From Pithys albifrons albifrons (Eukaryota; Chordata; Aves; Passeriformes; Thamnophilidae), in NCBI RefSeq assembly GCF_047495875.1, contig NC_092497.1, forward strand, positions 80,671,749-80,735,748: 64,000 nt of DNA, read 5' to 3'. The notes beneath the pieces were generated by a model that saw only the letters and a program-made list of their open reading frames with translations, had not been told where the DNA came from and ran no database searches. Shown here one piece after another: positions 12,644 to 20,500 of this stretch. Within the stretch, counting starts at the first letter, position 1; each line of letters opens with the position of its first letter. The position numbers and the translations under genes were made by a program.

Positions 12644-12923
12644 TCCCTGGGCAGTTCAATGCCTCCCTGCCATCCGATCCTGTCAGATCTCGGATGCTCA
12701 GCAGGGTCAGCCCCGGTTAGTACTGGGTGCTGTGACAGTCCCGAGGACTTCACTGTCACTGTCCAAGCTTGCTCCAGATGGACCCTTAGGAGTTAAAGGG
12801 TGGGGCCAGTTCTGTGCACGCTGTGCCTCACCTAAAAAATCCACTGCACAGGCTGGAAGGGCACAGCCATGTAGGGAGAACCCTTCCCAAATCTTTGTTC
12901 GGGAAGTCTGGCCATAGATACAG
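12644..12923 (+). mobile_element. 5S rRNA-headed SINE, copy 1 (box C deleted)
   Basis: The head (about 12,660-12,736) is clearly 5S rRNA-derived: ATCCGATCCTGTCAGATCTCGG, then GCTCAGCAGGGTCAG and GGTTAGTACT. The stretch carrying GGATGGGAGACC...GGGAATACC, present in the other two copies, is missing: TTAGTACT joins straight to GGGTGCTG at about 12,724. This removes most of the 5S intermediate element and box C. The body and the 3' tail (CCAAATCTTTGTTCGGGAAG) match the other copies. Length is 280 bp against 308-309 bp elsewhere, accounted for by that deletion. There is no internal T4 terminator. The 9-bp flanking repeats have one mismatch, which suggests an older insertion. Confidence 0.85.
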
Positions 12924-12932
12924 ACTTAACAG
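12924..12932. repeat. Probable target-site duplication, right copy of SINE copy 1
   Basis: ACTTAACAG, one mismatch from 12,635-12,643. Confidence 0.5.
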
Positions 12933-13844
12933 CACATTGACTGTATTCCCACTGCTAATGCATATGTAGCATAATCCAGATCAGAGCTAGTCTGAAACAA
13001 AACTCCTGAAACACATCTGTTGTGAATGTTGTCTCTACAGTACTGCTCCTATTGTGCTCCAGAAGTTATTTACTCATTAGGTACACAGATGTCCGGGTCA
13101 CTGACATACCTTAGATTGTTACCTGCTGAATGTGTGGTTTTCTGCATTTCTGTCCATCACAAAGGCAGAGTTCACACAGAGGATGATTGTGATCTTTCTA
13201 GATATGACTATATTTAAAGACCCTGTATTTTTTCTAGGGGGGTTCTCTAATTGTTTCCTTTGTCTTGCAAGATGACAGGTGTGCTCAGCTCCTACCATCT
13301 CAGCTTTTTGCTCTGTGTCGCTTTACTTACTTTTTTGGCTCTGAATTCACTTATAAACTGCATTCAATAGCAGCTCAAAGGTAGCGATCAGAAAATAAAT
13401 GCAAAGATAAACGGTTGAACCTGCCATTAGATTAATAACAAAAATAGGAAAACACTGTATAAAATATTCCACTACCTCTTTCCTTCAGATATTTCGCAAC
13501 AATCCTAGGACTGCTGAGAGAACATCTTTGTTGCGTTGGCTTTGGCAAAATGTGCCCAAACAGCCAATTAGCAACTTTTCCCTGTTGGGCACCAAAATGT
13601 TATTCTTTTAACAAAGGTTTTGTTAGGATAGGGTCCTGCCTTCTGTAGTAGCAGAAGGGAGCTGATTGAATATGCATCTGATTCTGAAAAGCACAGCAAA
13701 GAGAGCATCCGCCATCAATGACTTGAAAGTATAAAATGTTTTCCTAAGCTAGCACTTGCTTTTCATGAAGACATGTCATTATGTTAGAAAGTGTTCTGTT
13801 TAGTCTATGACTTAAAAACATGGAGCCTTCACTTTTAAATTAAT
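12933..13844. other. Non-coding stretch
   Basis: Unique AT-rich sequence between the first SINE and the LINE/SINE composite. I see no gene or repeat end in it. Confidence 0.65.
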
Positions 13845-13855
13845 AACTTGCAATT
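13845..13855. repeat. Target-site duplication, left copy of the LINE/SINE composite
   Basis: AACTTGCAATT borders the 3' microsatellite tail of the LINE. AACTTGCATT, one A shorter, borders the 3' end of the SINE at 16,729-16,738. No equally good repeat brackets the LINE alone or the SINE alone. Confidence 0.65.
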
Positions 13856-13876
13856 CATCATCATCATCATCATCAT
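13856..13876 (-). repeat. (ATG)n microsatellite tail of the RTE LINE
   Basis: About seven ATG units on the minus strand directly follow the conserved LINE 3' end and precede the target-site duplication. A short microsatellite in place of polyA is usual for RTE-clade LINEs. It is the 3' terminus of the element. Confidence 0.85.
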
Positions 13877-13912
13877 GGCTCGGCTTCGCGAACGAAGATT
13901 TGAGAAGGGCAC
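13877..13912 (-). other. LINE 3'-terminal hairpin shared with the SINE tails
   Basis: On the minus strand CTTCG-TTCG-CGAAG forms a perfect 5-bp stem with a 4-base loop just before the (ATG)n tail. The block GTGGGTAGTGCCC...CAAATCTTCGTTC is the part matched by all three SINE tails. RTE reverse transcriptases are thought to recognise the 3' end of their RNA, so this is the likely recognition structure (inference). Confidence 0.65.
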
Positions 13913-14267
13913 TACCCACGCTTGCTGCAAGCTGCTGGTGGCTGAAAAGGCCGATACGGGATAGGCAGGTCCGGTCACAGAAGGCACAGGGGAACGTCTC
14001 CCTGGGTGACATTGGCAAGGAACGGTTCTTTCTGCATTGTCTTTTCTCCTCCAGACTGACTCTCCGTGCATTCTCAAAGGAAGCAGCAGCGTCGTGAATG
14101 GTGTGTCTCCATGAATCCCGATTGGAGGCCAGAGTGGACCATTGGTGGCAGTCAATATGGCCAAGGCTGAGCTGTTGTTTCAGGCAGTCCTTGTGTCTCC
14201 TCTTCGGGGCTCCTCTCTTGTGGCAGCCGGTGCCGAGTTCACCATAGAGCACAATCTTTGGGAGGTG

Positions 14268-14330
14268 GTGGGTGATCCTCCATCCTGGAGACATGCCCTG
14301 GGCAGTGGGTGATCCTCCATCCTGGAGACG
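14268..14330. repeat. 37-bp tandem duplication inside the LINE
   Basis: GTGGGTGATCCTCCATCCTG starts at 14,268 and again at 14,305. The period of 37 is not a multiple of three, so the duplication shifts the LINE reading frame. The motif DGGSP in one copy becomes GWRITHH in the next. Confidence 0.75.
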
Positions 14331-14355
14331 TGACCTGCCCAGCACAGCTGCATTC

Positions 14356-15470
14356 TCAGCAGCATGGCCTCGATACTGCTGACCCCTGCCTGTTCAGAAC
14401 AGACACACTGGTCATGTAATCAGACCAGTGGATGTTTAGGATTGAACGGAGGCAGCGCTGATGGAAGCATTCAAGAAGCCGCAGGTGGTGGCGGTAGATG
14501 ACCCAGGATTCAGACCCATATAAAAGAGTAGACAGTACAATGGCTCTGTAGACACTAATCTTTGTACTTTTCTTCAGGTGTTTATTGGACCAGACTCTTT
14601 TATGGAGTTTTCCGAAGGCTCTGTATGCCTTTGCCAGCCTGTTGTCTGTCTCTTTTTCAATCTTACCGTCTGAGGAAATGATACTTCCCAGACAGGTGAA
14701 CTGCTGGACTGACTTAAGCTCTGAATTGCCTATGGTGATGTGAGGATGATGGAAGACTTCTTGAGGTGCAGGTTGGTCGAGAACTTCCGTCTTCCTCAGG
14801 CTGACTTCCAGCCCAAAAAGCTCAGCAGCCTCTGCAAAGCAGGATGTGAAGCGCTGCAGAGCTGCTTCTGTGTGAGCAACGAGGGCAGCATAGTCAGCCA
14901 AAAGCAGCTCGCGAAAGTGATTCAGGGTCTTGGTGTGGGCCTTCAGTCGCCTTAGGTTGAATAGACTTCCATCGGTACGATATCGGATGGAGAGGCCGTT
15001 TTCTTCATCGAGCTCTGCTGTGGCTCTTTGGAGCATCCTGCTGAAGAAGATTGTGAATAGAGTTGGTGCAAGAACACAACCTTGTTTCACACCATTGGTT
15101 ATTGGAAAGGGCTCAGAGAGTGCATCGCCATATCTGACTTGTCCACGCTGATCCTCATGTAGCAGGATGATCATTTTGAGGAACTTGGGAGGACATCCTA
15201 AACGTTCCAAGATCTGCCACAGGCCTTTTCTGCTCACAGTGTCGAAAGCTTTGGTGAGGTCAACGAAGGTTACATAGAGACCTTTGTTCTGTTCCCTACA
15301 CTTCTCTTGCAGTTGTCTGAGAACAAACACCATGTCTGTGGTGCTCCTATTGGCTCTGAAATCACACTGGCTTTCAGGTAGAAGATCTTCTGCAATAGTG
15401 GGTACTAATCTGTTCAGAAGTATTCTTGCAAGGATTTTACCAGCAATGGAGAGCAAAGTAATTTGAGCAG
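14356..15470 (-). pseudogene. RTE ORF, segment 2: reverse transcriptase core, catalytic motif lost
   Basis: The segment resumes at ITLLSIAGKILARILLNRL and carries the RT blocks in order: FVDLTKAFDT with the first catalytic aspartate (about 15,259-15,261), NGVKQGCVLAP, then LADYAALVAH at about 14,870-14,901, GLEVSLRKTEVL and FTCLGSIISSDG. The usual (F/Y)ADD catalytic box reads LADY, so one of the two metal-binding aspartates is gone. This alone should abolish reverse transcription. The thumb region follows (KISVYRAIVLSTLLYGSESW). The segment then runs out of frame at about 14,400 near the DYMTSVSVLNRQ region. The rest of the C-terminus is in other frames. Confidence 0.85.
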
Positions 15471-16420
15471 TCTGATTTTTCTCCTTTCTTCTTGTACAGG
15501 GTGATAATGACTGCGTCACAGAGATCCGGTGGTAGTTCCCCTTGTTCCCAGCAACGCACAAGCTCGTGGAATTTGGCATGGAGTGCTTGACCTCCATGCT
15601 GCCAGATTTCAGGTGGAATTCCATCAACCCCAGCTGCCTTGCCAGTTTTCACCTGTTGTATGGCCTTGAGTATCTCTCCCATAGTAGGGGCTGCATCCAA
15701 TTCATGTTTCAACGGTTGTTGTGTAATGAGCTGAATTGCTGAGCCTTGGACTACACGGTTGGCACTGAAGAGAGTCTGAAAGTGCTCAGACCATTGGTTC
15801 AGGATGGAGGTTTTATCTGTTAGAAGCATTTGACCATCTGCACTGAGTAGGGGGCTTTGAACCTGGTGTGTGGGTCCGTACACTGCTTTCAGGGCCTCAT
15901 AGAATCCTCTTTGGTCACCCAAATATGTGCATAGTTGTGTCTTTTCTGCTAGGTCGAGCCACCATTTGTTCTGGATGTCTCGAAGTTTCTGTTGGAGCTC
16001 ACTGCATGCAAGACAAAAGGCAGCTTTTCTTATATGGCAAGATGGCTGAGCAAGGTGTGCTTGGTGAGCAGTTCTCTTCTTCAGCAATTCCTGGATCTCT
16101 TGATTGTTCTCATCAAACCAGTCTTTGTTTTTCTTGGAGGAGAACCCTAGGGACTCTTCAGAGCACTGCAGGATGCAACTTTTAATATGTTGCCAAAGCG
16201 CTTCAGGAGAGGGATCTATGGGATTATCTTTAAGTCTAGTTTGAAGGTTTCCCTGGAAGCTGTCTCTCACTGTGGCTGTTTGAAGATTGCTGACTTGGAG
16301 CCTCCGCCTTGGAATGCCGCCTCTCTTAGGTTTGGGCTTGAAGTGGAGGTTAAATTTGCAGCGCACAAGGAGGTGTCTGTTTGACATTCTACACTCGGCA
16401 TCACTCGAGTATGACGGACA
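15455..16420 (-). pseudogene. RTE ORF, segment 1: endonuclease end and RT N-terminal part
   Basis: The segment opens with the last residues of the endonuclease domain. A one-base loss near 16,372-16,378 shifts frame just where the conserved (S/T)DHHLV motif is expected. From there a long frame continues: VRCKFNLHFKPKPKRGG, a linker with WWLDLAEKT, then RT motifs GKAAGVDGIPPEIWQHGG, VITLYKKKGEKSDCSNY. At about 15,455 the frame ends just after SDCSNY, where RT normally continues with a ...LLS.AGK block. That block is found in another frame immediately downstream, so a second indel sits there. Reading is on the minus strand, from high to low coordinate. No function is expected in this copy. Confidence 0.8.
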
Positions 16421-16728
16421 TTAGGCAGTTAAATGCCTCCCTGACATCCGATCCCGTCAGATCTCGGAAGCTCAGCAGGGTCAGCTCTGGATTAGTACTT
16501 GGATGGGAGACCTTCTGGGAATACCGGGGGCTGTAGGTTCTAGTCCTGAGGACTTCACTGACACTGTCCAAGCTTGCTCACCATGTCAGACGAACCTCAG
16601 GACTTAAACGGTGGGGCCAGTTCTGCGCATGCTGAGCCTCACCTAAAATCCACTGTGCAGGCTGGAAGGGCACACCCATGTGGGGACAGCCCTGCCCAAA
16701 TCTTCGTTCTCGAAGATGACCCCCACAC
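16421..16728 (+). mobile_element. 5S rRNA-headed SINE, copy 2 (joined head to head with the LINE)
   Basis: Full length at 308 bp. A short leader TTAGGCAGTTAAATGCC is followed by a 5S-derived head (about 16,434-16,540): GATCTCGGAAGCTCAGCAGG (box A region), TTAGTACTTGGATGGGAGACC and CTGGGAATACCGGG (intermediate element and box C), then GCTGTAGG as at the 5S 3' end. The body (about 16,541-16,680) is unrelated to 5S. The 3' tail (about 16,681-16,716) has CAAATCTTCGTTCTCGAAG, matching the 3' end of the adjacent RTE LINE. No run of four T occurs inside, so an internal pol III promoter could give a full-length transcript. Its first base directly follows the truncated 5' end of the minus-strand LINE. 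Confidence 0.9.
16450..16527 (+). promoter_or_regulatory. 5S-type internal pol III promoter (SINE copy 2)
   Basis: Box A-like AAGCTCAGCAGGGTC and box C-like TGGATGGGAGACC...TGGGAAT are retained with the 5S spacing. This is a type 1 (TFIIIA-dependent) promoter pattern, unlike the tRNA-type promoter of most SINEs. Activity is inferred only. Confidence 0.65.
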
Positions 16729-16738
16729 AACTTGCATT
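16729..16738. repeat. Target-site duplication, right copy of the LINE/SINE composite
   Basis: AACTTGCATT directly follows the SINE 3' end and matches AACTTGCAATT at 13,845-13,855 except for one missing A. Confidence 0.65.
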
Positions 16739-18889
16739 ACAGTCCTATTTTCAGCCACACAGGATAGTATCAGAGAGATACTGTTGTGTATTCTGACTTC
16801 ATCAACAGTTCTAAACCCTGATGCTGTGTGGTTATATAAAAACTATACAAAAGCTTGAAATGCACATACATTAAAGTGTATATTGCTCAAACGACTCACG
16901 CCTTTTGCAGACAGAGATTGTCTAATGTGCTGCGGTCATTATTGCTTCAATATGAGTAGGATGCACTGTGGTAAAAAAGGTGCTATTTTTACTCAGTAGT
17001 TGATGCTAAAGGTTCAATTTCAGCAGCTTAGTCTTGTGAAAATTGATATTTTCATCAGATTGTTACAATTATTTTAGTACAAAACAGCACTTTCACAGAA
17101 GACAAAATAAGCAGCTACTGAACCTTCTTTTCATCACGAAAACCAACAAGCAAACAGAACATCACAAAAGGCAGATTTTTACCATTATGAAGAGGCCTGC
17201 AATAAAATGGCAAGCATAAAGTGGTTAAGCCTGTAAGTTCATATATTTTCTTACTTTATACTTAATGGTGTTTGAAATACAGTACTATGTAGGCTTGATT
17301 TACACCTAGAGCTAGAAGTGTACCCACATGCTACTGTTCTTTATGTATGGCTTTTGGCCTAGGCAAAAGCATCTGTTTCACATGTCAGAAAATTGGACTT
17401 AAATTGACTTGGTTTAAATTAGTTCATTATGTGCTAAGTAGTGGTTTGGAGCTGTGGGTGTCAGTGGAATGTTTTTCTTGTCTATAGAACACTAGGAAAT
17501 TACCTAAGTAAAGGTGCAAAATATTAACTAATGCCAACAGCACTTGAAAAGAATGTCTGGAGGTGTCAGGTCTTCACTACATGGATCATGTCAGATTATT
17601 AGCTCTCTTTCCTACAGTGCACCTGTAATGGAGGGGGTTTGATGAGAAATAGATCTTAAAAATACATGAATGAGAAATTAGAATATGAGTTATGTTTCAT
17701 GTAACCACCACATTTAACAAACACTGTTAGCTCCACAGCAAATTATGAGTGAAGCCCACTGATTTCTTGAGTCTCATGAATAGATTCAAGTAAAAGAACA
17801 TTTTTGAAGGTAATACTTGTCATAATCAGCATTTCAGTGATTCTGCAAAAAGTGGCTTGCTATTCTATGGGATATATGGCTTAAAATCTTATACAAAAAG
17901 TGCACTTCAGTGGTTTAAATGAGAGTTCAGGAATTTTTTGATAGTTTGCTTTCATACCACACTGGCTAGGAATCAGTGGAGAAATGGTGACTGTGACTCT
18001 TCCCAGGAGGCTGGGAAATCTGTTTGTGAGTGATCTCACAGCATGAACACCGAGTCTGACCACTCATGGGTCATCTGTCAGGACATTTCCAGACACTGAA
18101 AACTCACCCTGAGCAAGGGAGTCAGCTGGCCAGCTATCTGAGAGATGTGCTGAAAAACATGTATTGTCTCACTGCTGAAGAGAAAAAACCCCAAACCCTA
18201 GTTCAAAGATTATGTCATTTATTTTTCTTTTTTAATTTTTCACCTTAAAACCTTTCAGTCTGAGGCAATAAATGCTACCCACAGAAAACATGGCTACTGA
18301 GTGGTGACCCTTTGGCTGGGCCACTGTCCCTCTTCAGAAGAGACTGCAAACTAATTACTTGTTTGCTTTTGGGATACCATGATGCAGAACAAAAGCCATT
18401 ACCAGTTTCTTCTCCCTCTCAAAGCTGTTACTTCATCATACTCAAGCACTTGACATAAGCCACAATTTATTTATGCCCTCACACACACCAGCCATGACTC
18501 TCAGCGGACCTCTGTTCCCTCTCTAAACACCATCTCTGATGACTAACTCTCTGCAGCCAAAGCCCTCAAGTCTCTGGATAAATCTTTACTCTCTCTAGTT
18601 TAGTTAAGTAAACCCTCTTGGCTGCCCCCAAAAAATGCAAAAGTATGTTGAGCATCAACAGGAAGGATCCTGGTGGCAGAGGACATTGTTTTGCCACCTA
18701 ATAAAACCTCATAGTGCTGCATGCAAAGCTTGTCTCTGAAGCCGGAGAGGGGTGCAATGTAGTGGGAAAACACATATAAGGGGGAAAGAAAATTGCTTAG
18801 ATTGGTGGAGCACAGCCTCAGCACAAGGGTCTGAAGGAACTGTGGCTCTAGTGCAGAAAGAAGAGAGTTGAGGCCTGATATGACACATC
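16739..18889. other. Non-coding stretch
   Basis: AT-rich unique sequence. No gene, RNA or clear repeat is recognised. Confidence 0.65.
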
Positions 18890-19250
18890 TACAAAACCAT
18901 AAAGGTAGTGAATAATCTGGATGTGAGGATCCTGGTTGGTAAATGTCACAATGCTAGAGAACACTCCATGAAATTTATAGGTCACCTTAAGTCAGATGAA
19001 AAGGTATTAATTTGCAGCGCACACGGTGAACATCTGGAATCTGCTGCCAGAGCAGGGTGAGAAGGCAGGCAGTACCAGCAAGGCCTCAATCAAGGCATTA
19101 GAGAAATTTGTATGCAGTATCTATAACCTATATATGGGAACTAAGAAGATGATGCAGGAATATAGCCTGTCTCACCCCTTGGTGATACTGAGGAAGAAGC
19201 AGAGGAATGGGTCCAAAGTGTTCAGATGAACTGCTCTACTCCAGAACAAC
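18890..19250 (+). mobile_element. Ancient, highly diverged CR1 relic
   Basis: The wording of old amniote CR1 3' ends is recognisable though decayed: GGTCA.. near 18,980, a stretch on the pattern CACAATG..AGAACAC..CCATGAAATTTATAGG, then GAACATCTGGAATCTGCTGC and AAGGCATTAGAGAAATTTGT. These correspond to the CR1 segments ending in the phrase for wrong-sized 'tggaactc.ttgcc' and 'ttagataagttcatgg'. Divergence is high, so the insertion probably predates birds or arose early in them. The edges are approximate. Confidence 0.6.
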
Positions 19251-19647
19251 ACCTTCCCTTATAGAAATAAAGCTTGAAAAGTGTCCTGAAGCCATAGAGA
19301 GGCTTCCAGCATTTAGCAGGAGTCCTTGAAATGTTTTATCTGTAACACAGGCAACAACACAGAAATAAATACTAGAGACTAGACCTTACTGGGGCATAGG
19401 TGGAAATCTTCCTTTTCCTGCTCTGAATTGTGACAAATATTCTTGTTAACCAGTGTCTCTAGGGAGAACTGTTGTGCTGCCACTCTAGAGACATGGCTTT
19501 GGTCATACTATAGAGGTGCCATTGGTGTTAATACAGTGTCATCATTGTCCTTGTATCTCTAGATATCTGCTGATAGTGAAATAGGTTGAGTTCAATGATG
19601 ACAGCCACATGGTTGTGAATGGGCTTCGCTTGTGAGGATTTAAGATA
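19251..19647. other. Non-coding spacer between two CR1 pieces
   Basis: No recognisable content. It may include further decayed CR1 sequence. Confidence 0.5.
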
Positions 19648-20500
19648 TCACTCATAGGCCAGATGAGGGTGGAGCAGCTAACTGAGCAATCTCAACAAAA
19701 TAAAGAACTGGGCAATCACCAACCATGTGAAGTTCAATAAGTGAAAGTGCTGTATTTTTCACCAGGGGTGGGACAACCCTGGGCGTATGTACAGACTGGG
19801 GAAAGCAGTGCCATGGAAAGGGACCTGGGGATCCTGGTTGATGGCAAGTTGAATATGAGTCAGCAGTGCCCTGGCAGCCAGGAGGGACAACCGTGTCCTG
19901 GGGGACATCAGGCACAGCATCACCAGCTGGTCAAGGGAGGGGATTGTCCTGCTCTGCTCTGCACTGGGGTGGCCTCACCTTGAATATTGTGTGCAGGTTT
20001 AGGCAATGCAGTATAAGAAACATATTAAGCTATTGGGGAGTGACCAAAGGAGGGAAAAGAAGATCATGAAGGACCTTGATGTGAAGCCATATGAGGAGCA
20101 GCCATGGTCACTTGGTATGTTCAGCCTGGAAAAGAGGAGACTGAGGGGAGACTTCATGGCTGTCTCCAACTTCCTTGTGAGGGAAAGAGGAAGGGCAGGC
20201 ACTGATCTCTTCTCTGTGGTGACCAGTGACAGGACAAGAGGAATGGCATAAAGTTGTGTTGGGGGACCTTTGGGTTAGAGAATAGAAAACATTTTTCACC
20301 CTGAGAGTGACTGGGCACTGGAACAGGCTCCCCAGGGAAGTGGTCACAGCACCAAGACTGGCAGAGTTCAAGAAGTATTTGAGTGATACTGTCAGCCAGT
20401 GGTGTGACTCTTGGGGATGGTCCAGTGCAAGTCTAAGTGTTGGCTTGGTGCTACTTGTGGGTCTCTTTCAATTCAACATATTCTATGATTCTGTGATTTT
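19648..20500 (+). mobile_element. CR1 LINE, 3' part, with internal gaps
   Basis: About 850 bp of avian CR1: the distal part of ORF2 and the 3' UTR. Recognisable stations in order are CATAGGCCAGATGAGGG, CACCAACCATGTGAAGTTCA, AAGGGACCTGGGGATCCTGG, AATATGAGTCAGCAGTG, a GCCTGGAAAAGAGGAGACTG segment, GACAGGACAAGAGGAATGG, TGGAACAGGCTCCCCAGGG, and the 3' end TTCTATGATTCTGTGATT. Reading frames are broken throughout (for example around 19,880-19,990), and the copy lacks the reverse transcriptase core, so it is a dead 5'-truncated insertion. Its divergence looks greater than that of the copy at 58.6 kb. Confidence 0.9.

Larger units (their letters stand above)
13877..14365 (-). pseudogene. RTE ORF, segment 3: C-terminal region with zinc-knuckle-like motif
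   Basis: The C-terminal tail of the RTE protein. It begins MQLCWAGHVSRMEDHPLP (about 14,310-14,360) in one frame and, after a 37-bp tandem duplication, continues in another with LPKIVLYGELGTG, KRGAPKRRHKDCLKQQLSLG and WRHTIHDAAASFENARR. It ends in a Cys/His cluster CAFCDRTCLSRIGLFSH (about 13,935-13,990), as in other RTE-clade proteins. The frame then runs into the (ATG)n tail as a run of aspartates. The role of this region is not well defined; nucleic-acid binding is the usual inference. Confidence 0.75.
13856..16420 (-). mobile_element. RTE-clade LINE, AviRTE-like, 5'-truncated and inactive
   Basis: About 2.57 kb of a non-LTR retrotransposon. It runs from the last part of the apurinic endonuclease domain (right edge; VRHTRVMPS-like end at about 16,385-16,420), through a complete reverse transcriptase and C-terminal region, to an (ATG)n tail. 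Most of the endonuclease is missing through 5' truncation. The protein sequence and tail match my knowledge of AviRTE, the element shared by some tropical bird lineages and filarial nematodes. A database search would be needed to assign the subfamily. The reading frame is broken at several points and the RT catalytic motif is mutated, so this copy is dead. Its 5' end abuts a 5S-SINE in the opposite orientation, apparently within the same insertion. Confidence 0.85.
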
